Shown here one piece after another: positions 45,896 to 64,000 of a DNA stretch of 64,000 bases. The position numbers and the translations under genes were made by a program. Source of the DNA: Mycteria americana (taxonomy: Eukaryota; Chordata; Aves; Ciconiiformes; Ciconiidae); the NCBI RefSeq assembly GCF_035582795.1, contig NC_134367.1, forward strand, positions 82,009,062 through 82,073,061. Direction: 5' to 3'. Each line of letters starts with the position of its first letter. Position 1 is the first letter of the stretch. The notes beneath the pieces were generated by a model. That model was not told the DNA's origin. It saw only the letters and a list, made by a program, of their open reading frames with translations, and did not search any database.

Positions 45896-48800
45896 TAGAA
45901 ACTGTAGAACAGCATAAACTCATATGTCAGGTTTTCCAAAAGGATAATAATAGTAATACACAAAGTTTTAGTCGGGACAAAAGACAAAAAGCAGTTTGTT
46001 TCCAATTCAAAAAATACAAACGTTTGCTACAGGTACAAAATTATAAAAAGTTTGTATTTTCCGCTCGATCTGGTGACAGACACATACAGCAGAGATGTAT
46101 ATTTCACCAGCTCCAAAATCATATAAGCTATGGCAAATGACAATAAAGAAAAAAATGTTGTGGTTTAGAAGAAAACACAGAAAAAAAACTTCTCGTCTTT
46201 CATTTAACCAGAAGTGAACACCATTTTCTTATTCCTTTGCACTTTTTTGGTTGCCAACATTTAAATTAGTGTTATTCATGCTTCATATAACAATCAGAAA
46301 TAACAGCAGGTTTACCTCATGCATTTATTTTTAATACTCATCACATAATGTCTTCTCACCATGCTACCTAGAAAGGTTAGTGTTTTTATTGACAACATTT
46401 AAGGGAGGTGGAGGATGAAGGAATGCAGTTGGGATCCAGGAGTATTTCTATCTACTGCTTCACAAGAAAATGTTAGAAATCCTCCAATTAGCATTTAAAA
46501 AAAAATGTAATTAATTCTGCTTGGATCTGTTTGCAGTAACAAATGTAACAAAAAGGTCGCTTAACCTGCGAAGGGGAAAATGCTGCTGAGTGCCTCTGTC
46601 AGTAAAACGCACGTCTATCTCCTGTATTGTGCAAAGACGCAGGAGCCCCGCACATCTAGTCTCTGTGGCTTGCATATGGGCTTCTGCACGTAAGAAGACC
46701 AAGTGCGTCTTATGATGGATTTGTGCTTCAGGCTGCCGCTCCAGCCGCTTGTGTGCATGCAGCGTTCAGTAGTGTTGGGCAGAGGAATCGCCAGAAATGT
46801 TGTCAGTAAAAACTAGAAGCAGCTTACTTCTTAAAAAAAACCAAAACAAACAACTAAAAAAAAAAAACCTCTCCATCTTTGTTTCATAATTTTCAGTGAC
46901 AAGTGTCCTTTACATTTGCAATGTGGTTGATTTGTCGCCATAACCTGTTGAAGGACTTGAAACTGTTATCTCCCTTCCCAAGTTGATCTAACCAAGATGC
47001 TTGGGGTTTTCATACTATCTTGCCTGGTTCAAAGTTGAATTCTTGACTTTGCTATTTAAGCAGAATGCTGCAAAGCTGGTAAGGCCTGAGATTAGGTCTA
47101 ACAACTCTCTTTCCTCATCTTTCTGTTTGTGAGCAAAGGATGTACTAGATGGCACCAGAAAGCTGCTGTTACCAGGTTGCTGGTACTTTGCATCCCTTCT
47201 CACAGGAATAGGTAATCTGAATTGTGGTCCAAAAATGCACCACCTCTTGTTGGCAGTTGCAAACACGGTGTTTTTCATACGGTGGTAGTGGCAGCTTAGC
47301 CTTGATCTCATCTCTCTCTTACCTTGTTTAAGAAATATTATGTAAGAAAGAAAGAAAAAAATAAGCTGCATCTCACATTTCTTCTTGCTCTAGAACAACT
47401 TGGAAACCAAAGTATTGGGTGCTCTCTGCCATCTCTACTCACTACACTTTGGGGGGAAAAAAAAAAAAACAAAACCCAAAATAAAAATAAAAGCTTACAC
47501 AGCACTATGACAGAACTCTATCACCAGCCAAGAACAAACTACAGCAATACACTATTGTGGCATTATTTACAACACGATGGGACATTATGCATATAATAAA
47601 TTACATTTAATACTTTTCCTCTTAAACTCTGATATATGTAAGTTATTTTGTTCAGTCCAATATATTTTCCTCTATGTATCTTAAATGAATAGGCAAGCAT
47701 AAGAGGTGACAATGCTGTTTGCCTACCTTTTCTGTTTTTAGAAGCCAAATTGCATGATATATCACAATATGCTACTGTCCTCGCTGACGTTTATTTTATA
47801 GCGCGTACCTTTCCACAGCAGAAGTAGTAAGGGATTGTCAACTAGGCCTGTGCTCTTTTGACATTAAGTCTTAGTGAGAGATCTTGTGAGCTCTTTTTGA
47901 GTTGATGAGGGAAAAGAAGGGAGTGGAAATTGTGTAGCATTGCATGCCTTGGGGATGGCACACTTCTGTTTGTTCCCACTAAACTTAACAGGGAAATTTG
48001 CAGAGGAAAGAGCCAGGAAGAAGGTTCACAAAGGCTAAGGTTGGGGTTCACAGGGGTAGATGAAAACTGAGAGTCCCTTGTTGCTCTGCAGGACAGAAAG
48101 TTTGCCTGCTGTATTTATTTAGCAGCTGTGCAGAGGTTCCAAATTGGTGCATGCAGAAGTCAAGCTTTGTTATGTTTATTAGAGGAGGGCTTGTTTGTTT
48201 GTGGATTGTTTTCTTTTTTAAACATTAAGTCAATTTACAGCTACCTTGTGTGGGCTCTGTACCATAGTGGGTGGGATTCATCCCAGTGCAAAAGGCTCTG
48301 CTCTCCTGCTTACGAGGAGCAGGCTGGCCTCTAGGAGCAGAAGTGTCCCACCAAAGGCAGCTCTGTGCAGGTCCGGGTGCCGGAGGAGCTTGGAGTCCCA
48401 GAGAGCTGCACAAATACCCCAAGGAATCCAAAGGAAGCGAGAGCATCCAAAGTGGTCCCCTTGGGTATCTATGCTACTCTTCAGCTCCCTGGGTTCTCCC
48501 TGGACAGTCAGCAACACAGTTTCTGCAAGGGCCATAGTACTAAAGGCTGACTCCCTCTTAAAGGAGGGACTCAGAGGAAACAAAAACTGGCATAAGAGAT
48601 GCTGTAGATGAAGAACATGTGAACTGCTGGGTTTATAACGAGATGGACCTCGGGGGGACTTACCTGCAGAGAAGCAAACTACCTCTAGCCTGAGCAGAGA
48701 GGTGGAACTGCCCCACTTCTCCTCACCTGATGCTGTTCTGCAAAGGGAAAATTCTGCCCTGCCTGTGTTCAGATGGCCACTGCCATCTGGATGCTCTGCA

Positions 48801-50546
48801 TAAATATTCACGTGTGGAGTAGTTAGTTTCTAGCGTAATTCTAACTACTTAAGCATTACTTGTGTTAATCAAACTACCTAAATGTATCCAGCTGAAGTCA
48901 CGAGACTACACTGTGCTGGGTAACTGGTTTATTGCTATGGGCCATGCCAAACCCAAGTCCTTGAATGTGTACACAACCAACACATACAACCACCTTGTTT
49001 AGTTTTTAACCTAGGCTAAATCAGTCTTAGTAATGCAGGTTACCTACTTCTAACTGTATTCCTTTTATTTTATTTGCATTTCTGCTAGGTTAAAAGGAGA
49101 CTGTAATGGTAGCTAGTCTGTACCCTACTATTATGAATGTTAGAATGTGTAGAGGATAACAAACGAACTTCTCTACAGCTCTGAAGCATGTCCCTACCTA
49201 CTGTCCATATTTCCATTAGAAATTAGTAACCTGTATCACTCACTGTGTTCTCCCCAAGGTATAACACACCAGGAACCGATACCAAAGCGACTATGAAAAC
49301 CAAAACCGAGTACTGCAAACACTTCTAAAACCCATTCAGAATTAATTTTAAACATCTGGCAATGGTTGAAGATTGGAAAGATATAAATTCATTGGAGTTT
49401 CCTTCACAGATGTTGGGAGTAAAGACAAAGGTTCAGTCCCAAAACAAACAATGCCCTTTTGTTTTTAATACAACAAGTGAAAGTGGAGTGCCTTCTGTAT
49501 TAAAATTATCATGGGATGTTTTCCAGTATAAAAAAACTATGTGCAACTTATGTACAGTATTCCCATACGCTGCTCTGACTGGCAGTACTCAAAAGCCAAT
49601 GCTCTGATTACAACTGTTAGGTTTGTAGAAGAGGACACTCAAGAGGATATTCGGGATCTGGTAGCATTCTAGCTGAGGTAGGTTAAAACAGACCCGCTAA
49701 TTAGAAAATCCTGCACGAGTTCATATGGTATTAAACGAAACCGAAAATTGTAACACAGTTGGTCTCTGCTGTTCTTTAAGAAACCAAGATGAGCGTAGCA
49801 CAGTTATTTCAATGTCTACAAGTTTACTAACACAGTCCATTCCAGGCTTTGAAGAACGTACCGTTGCTTTCCCACTTAAAAGCTTACGTTATTTTTTCCC
49901 GTAGTTGGTTTTATTTTCTATTTCAGTCTTGATATCACTGAAGGTGCACTGCTGTTCTGCAGGAGAGGTGGGCTACGGGATGCTTGGTTGGTTACAGGCA
50001 GCATGATGGCAGACTGCTTTTTGTCTGTGCGATAGCCCGGGACTGTTTCGCTCTGGGCTGCCTCCCCCTCCCCACACCTCCTGCGAGGGGGGACGACCCC
50101 AGGGAGCATCCTGGCCGCTCTGCCACAGGGAAGCCTTGCCATCGCCCAGCACTGCCTGAGTGATGTGCTCTGGCCAGAGACCAGAAGCGGGTCTGCCGCA
50201 GGATGCCTGGGGGCTGGCAGGCTGCCTGAAGGCAGGCCTGGGCTGTTTGTCCTGTGGCTGTGGTTTAATGCAAGGCAGTAAGCTGGGTTTTGCTTAGAAT
50301 ATTTGTTTTCAGGTTTAATAGTTACATGTCTGATAACAATATGCGTGTGCATATACGTATGCTTGGAGAGGAAAATTTGTATAAGCAGCAGGATTTAAAA
50401 AAAGGAAATAATACATCGATGGGACTTAGGAGTTTATGCTTTTCGTGTTTGATAGCACCACACTTACGCAGGGTTAGAGTGACAAGACTCCGAGATGTCA
50501 TGGGCTCACACAGTCTGCTGCATCTCGTCCTTACGCATCGCCGCTA

Positions 50547-50559
50547 TACACACACACAC
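50547..50559. repeat. (CA)n run
   Basis: Short acacacacacac tract in the putative TRIM67 3' UTR. Confidence 0.8.
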
Positions 50560-51603
50560 TTGCATACGTTAACTGGGTTCAGAGGAAACGAAGCACACAC
50601 ACAAATCAATGTGTTTTCTGACAACAGCACGCAGGTGACAGTGCCACGGCTGTGGGAAAAGTTCCCTGTCAGTCAGACTCCGGTTGTCATGGGCAGCACC
50701 TGAAACAGCTGCTTGTTTTCATGGGAGATGCCAGACACAGGTAAGTCTTCCAAAAGATTTATGTCTCGATCCAGAAAAAATTCTTAGGGACGTATTTCAC
50801 GTTAATGCTATGAATCTCTCTCGCTCAAGTGCTTCATTAGGATCAAGACATTAATTAGCTCACACTAATCTAATAGAAAATTAAGGCTTCTGATCTCAAA
50901 GCTACATTGGAACTACAGCTGCCCAGGGCTTATCAGGATCAAGGCTGGAAAGTAGCATTTCTCTAGATGGGATGCTTCGCATGTGCCGTGTTTAAATAAA
51001 TCTCTTATCAGTTCAATTCAAAGGAATCTCCCCTGCACTGTTTTTCAAGAGTTGTGCTGGTAACCACTATCAGATCTTCTGTATGCGATAGTCTCCACAA
51101 TCACACCTAAATAACAAACATTAAAATGTATCAAGGATATTTTTCTCTCTATTTTTCGTATCTGAATTCTGCACATATCACGGTGTTAGCTAAAATGAGC
51201 GGCAACTATTACATGGCAGTGTTTGGAAACCAATCTTATTCTCATTGAAGATAACGAGTTAAGTTCTGCCCCTGAATTCCAGGGGAACGTTATCCCATAG
51301 CTTACTGCAGTCTAGAGCCAGAAGGAATAATTAATGGTCATTTGAGCCCCTGAATGTAATGGACAACCAGGAATTCTTGAGCACACAGCCTCCACTTCAG
51401 CTGTCAAAACATATGCTTTCTCGATTTAAGGACTTCAGGTGGCAAGGGAATCCAGTTCACCTACTGGTAAATTGCTCCAACAGCCCTTGTCCCTCAGTCT
51501 TAGTCTTACCCATTTTTTCCAGCATCCCTAATACCTTTTAAGCACAGATCCAGCCATGAGAGAGAAAACACACTCCTTTAACCCTTTGCTTTATAAATGT
51601 ACA

Positions 51604-51619
51604 TGTGTGTGTGTGTGTG
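51604..51619. repeat. (TG)n run
   Basis: tgtgtgtgtgtgtgtg followed by an imperfect second tract, close to the TRIM67 stop. Confidence 0.8.
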
Positions 51620-51887
51620 CACATGTGTGTACCTATGTATGCAATGAAGTGTAGATATGTTCAAGTATCCATCTGCAATCGAGTGCCCGTTCAGTGGGTA
51701 TGCTTGCTATGGCTGTTAAATTAAGAATGGAGTGGGCTAGCTGTAACCAGTGGATTATTCGGTGAGCAACACGCTGTACAATGTTTTAAGTCAGGGAAGA
51801 GAATGCTTTTTTACTGACTTACTGAAAAGTGCCAAATCACACTGAGAAAGCTTACAGAATCCAGCACAGGGTCAGGCAGGGGCTTCA

Positions 51888-61099
<9,212 letters not shown>

Positions 61100-64000
61100 C
61101 TAAACATTCCAAAAAAAAAGGCGAGAGAGAAAGAGGGACATAGTTTAACTGTTTCTCTGTGCCTTGTGATTGCATCTTAAGACTTCTAAATACAAGCCAC
61201 AAGTGAACAGCTTTCTCATTGCTTCCCAGGATGTAGAAGTTATGCTGTTATAACACGGACAGCCACAGCAGTGGTGACATCAAGGATGGTCAGCAGTGGA
61301 GACACTAAGGTGAAGATGAAGCTGGAAGGGTACAGCAATAAAGGGCAACACAGAAAGATCTTAATTATTATTCTCTTTTCCTAAACGTCTAATCCAAAAC
61401 ACTATTTTGGATAGTAGTCCCAGTGTCTGACCCACCATGGCCATTCTCATATTTATATAGGACCAAAAAAGCAGGGGCGTGGAAGAATAAAAAAAGTAAG
61501 CACAGTTTTATTCTGTTGGAAAGGTTGTCTCATGCCTCTGTTAAAACAGAATTTTGAAACCTGCAAACAGAGAGCCAGAAGAAACTGATCTCCTAAAGAT
61601 TAGGATCACATGCATCACACGATGAAACAGCAACTAGACAAGAGACATCACAAAAGTCTGCAAAGGTTTATTAAACAGCAAGCACTTGTGTAATGTGAAA
61701 TATTTCAGGAGGAGGAACATCTAGGCAGACTAATGAAGAGGATCAGTCAGATTATACAGTCTATGATGAACTGGAAGAAGCCTAGAAACCTCATGTTTGT
61801 TGGAAAACTGAACAGAAAATGACAAAAAAGGAGAAAATCCTGTCTTGGCAGTGGGTTGAAAGCCACAATTCCTTTCCACCTCTGATTTCTCCGATTCTGT
61901 GAAATCCATAGATTTATGGTAGCAAAGGCCCTAAAGAGCTTAAGGCTGTGACTAAGCACACCATTCAGGCCTCAGTTCAGTTAAGACACTTAAGTATATG
62001 CCTAAGAGTAGTCCTGTTGATTAAGGCTCTTTGATATGAACCTAAAGTGAATTAAGTATGTGATGAATAAGAAAGGGATTACTTAAGTTTACAGCGGGCC
62101 ATGTGTTTGTCCACTTTGCTACCATGGCGGCTGCTACAAATAACAAAATCTCTTGGGTCCTGAGTTAGCTGATGATCTTTCATGTAGAGAAAGAAGATTT
62201 TTAATAGAATAGCTTAATTTATCTCCATGTTGTAACATATGCTGTCTGTGCAAAAAGATGTATTTGTAGGACAACTCTCACATTTTCTAATCCATTTCAT
62301 ATTTTTACCACTGTTCACTGCTTCTGTTTATTCAGATTGATGCTCTCTGCTACGACAGGAGACAAAAACCGCTCTTTAAATCCACCCATTGAATACTGAT
62401 AAAGTGCAGTCAGTGTCATTGCTTTCAGATATATAATCCTTCATGAAAAGGGTCAGCAAACTCATTGAAATGGCATTGCTGAGAAGCCTCCAGTTTATCT
62501 TTCAGTGGGTAAAACTGAGGTTGTTTCTACCACAGCAAGCAAAGCGTTCCCTCAAGAAGTGGTCACCTTAGATTTTTTAAGGATTGAGATGGTTTTGTAT
62601 CTTTTTCAATCCAAAATCTTGACATGGCAGCGCTGGCAGTCCTAAAACCTTTGCCAGTTACAAAACCCCCCACACAAATGGGCTTGGATATGCACCAGCC
62701 TGAAATCTTGTTTATTCACAAGTATTTTTTTAGATGTGAATAGCACTTGAAAAGGTTTATCCAAGACAGTGGAATTCATAACGCCTTGTTCCTAACTCTT
62801 CATTCATCACTCCCTGATAACACTCCTACCTACCAGTATTAGCTATATCGGCAGTTCCCAGCAGCTGTTCACAAAGGTGCTTTTTCACACTTTCAGTAGT
62901 GGAGACCAGTCTCTTCAAAGCCATGTCAAATGATACTTGGACCAAGGAACTGAGGAGACCTTCCAGAAACACAGTGCGCTCTTCAAAATGCCCTGCCAAT
63001 ATCGCTGTCTCTTCTAATGAGGGGCGTCCAAATCAGGTGCCTTTGCTGGCTATGGGTGTAGTGGTTTGGCAGAGGGAGGCGGTTCCTTAGGTGGACCCCT
63101 GCCAGGCCATTTTCACCTTGAGAAACCTTTAGGTTTCCAGTGAGAAGTCAGTTTGCAGCTCCCGAAGAAATGCCATCACATGTTTTTGGCAAAATTTCCC
63201 ATTTGTGAAGAGAGCAGCTGTACTCCACAATGATCTCCAGATGCTTTCAAGGCACTAGCCTCTAGGGAATGCACTGGGCCAGCCTGGTCCTGGAGCAACA
63301 GGAGCATGAAGCCTGCCTGAGGAGGAAGGGCCACAGCTTCCAGCAGAACATGGCCAGCAGACAGCTGATTGAATTATTTCTGTAGTTTGTTTATTGGCAC
63401 GTGGCGAGAAGGGATGGGAGCCTGTAAGTACCCTGCACCTGCAGCCAGGAGCAAGCAGTTGTGGCATGACCCTGAGGGTCTGGAAGGACAGCACTCGGGA
63501 TGCCTTCCCATATTCACCAACCCCATCGCAGCGTGTCTGCGGAAAGCTTCCACCAGCCTGGTCTCATCCACTCCCAGGGAAAAGATTTAGAAATCCCGTA
63601 TTTTTAGGCAGGATGCCATTTTTATTCAGAAAACCAGGAAAAACTGAGTTGCATTTCTGGACCAAAAATCTCAGCTGTTGAAACAGGGTGCTATGGACAG
63701 ATGAGAGTAGGGGCTTCAAAGAAATCTCTTTTGTGGAATGAACGACTTTCAGCTCCTGTAGGCTAGTATGGGATTTTCTGCTCTGGTACGCTCCAGGACG
63801 ACCTCAAGGCCCTCTTTGCCAGAGCCCTGAGAATAACCTCAGCCAAACTTCCTACCCAAGCTGGGGGTCCTTCTAATAAGCAGCATCTGCACTGCCTTCT
63901 ACATCCACGCGACAGAAGAAGGGATGTTTTCACAACCCGTATCTTCCCTACCCCCTCTCCCCACCCTCGGACAGACACAAATCCGTATCCTGAGGAAGCT
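61100..64000 (-). other. TRIM67 intron (right edge)
   Basis: Upstream intron of TRIM67. I searched for the exon encoding the first half of the FN3 domain and did not find it, so it lies right of the window. An old repeat is likely at 61965-62100. Confidence 0.6.
61965..62100. repeat. Probable ancient amniote MITE-like repeat
   Basis: cacttaagtatatgcctaag, gagtagtcctgttgatt and the later ttaagtatgtgatg mirror each other loosely, as in an old palindromic DNA-transposon repeat of amniotes with CACTTAAG and AGTAGTCCCATTGA blocks. Diverged; family not assigned. Confidence 0.45.

Larger units (their letters stand above)
45890..51887 (-). other. TRIM67: Probable long TRIM67 3' UTR
   Basis: Six kilobases after the TRIM67 stop contain no recognisable coding exon and many AT-rich motifs, including a Pumilio-type TGTAAATA on the minus strand at 47564-47571. 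A long 3' UTR is common for neuronal genes. The extent is inferred, not shown. Confidence 0.4.

Noticed and set aside
48278-48811. A 177-codon minus-strand frame in the putative TRIM67 3' UTR
   Set aside because: Low resemblance to any protein, lies beyond the TRIM67 stop, and has no supporting splice signals or neighbours; most likely chance.

Overview
This is a vertebrate nuclear window, almost certainly avian: five multi-exon genes with GT-AG introns, AT-rich introns, two very GC-rich promoter islands, few interspersed repeats (decayed CR1-like pieces and one retroviral solo LTR) and proteins very close to their mammalian counterparts. I found no operon, CRISPR array, tRNA or rRNA, and I did not find a previously undescribed biological system. 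The unusual points are in splicing signals, promoter structure and gene order.

Layout from left to right. (1) TBP (+): the last four coding exons, 667-3422, enter from the left edge and end in a 3' UTR at about 4.0 kb. (2) PDCD2 (-): all six coding exons, 11925 down to 6243, convergent with TBP. (3) GNPAT (-): all sixteen coding exons, 35036 down to 12783, predicting 678 residues and ending in a peroxisomal signal (ARL). Its 3' end lies only a few hundred bases from the PDCD2 start. Its 4.1 kb first intron holds a 493 bp solo LTR. (4) C1orf131/FSAF1 (+): all seven coding exons, 35282-42383, predicting 253 residues. Its start codon lies 245 bp from that of GNPAT, divergently, inside one CpG island. 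(5) TRIM67 (-): the last four coding exons, 61099 down to 51888 (end of FN3, whole SPRY), with a probable long 3' UTR reaching about 45.9 kb. The rest lies beyond the right edge.

Gene order: TBP/PDCD2 match human 6q27, and GNPAT/C1orf131/TRIM67 match human 1q42, each block in its human internal order and orientation. The join lies between PDCD2 and GNPAT at about 12.1 kb. The genes serve different processes: basal transcription (TBP), 40S ribosomal protein handling (PDCD2), ether-lipid synthesis (GNPAT), SSU processome assembly (C1orf131/FSAF1) and neuronal ubiquitin signalling (TRIM67). They share promoters and ends by position rather than by pathway.

All exon limits were worked out by hand from reading frame, splice signals and remembered family sequences. 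Every reported junction keeps frame. UTR ends, repeat families and regulatory calls are less certain.
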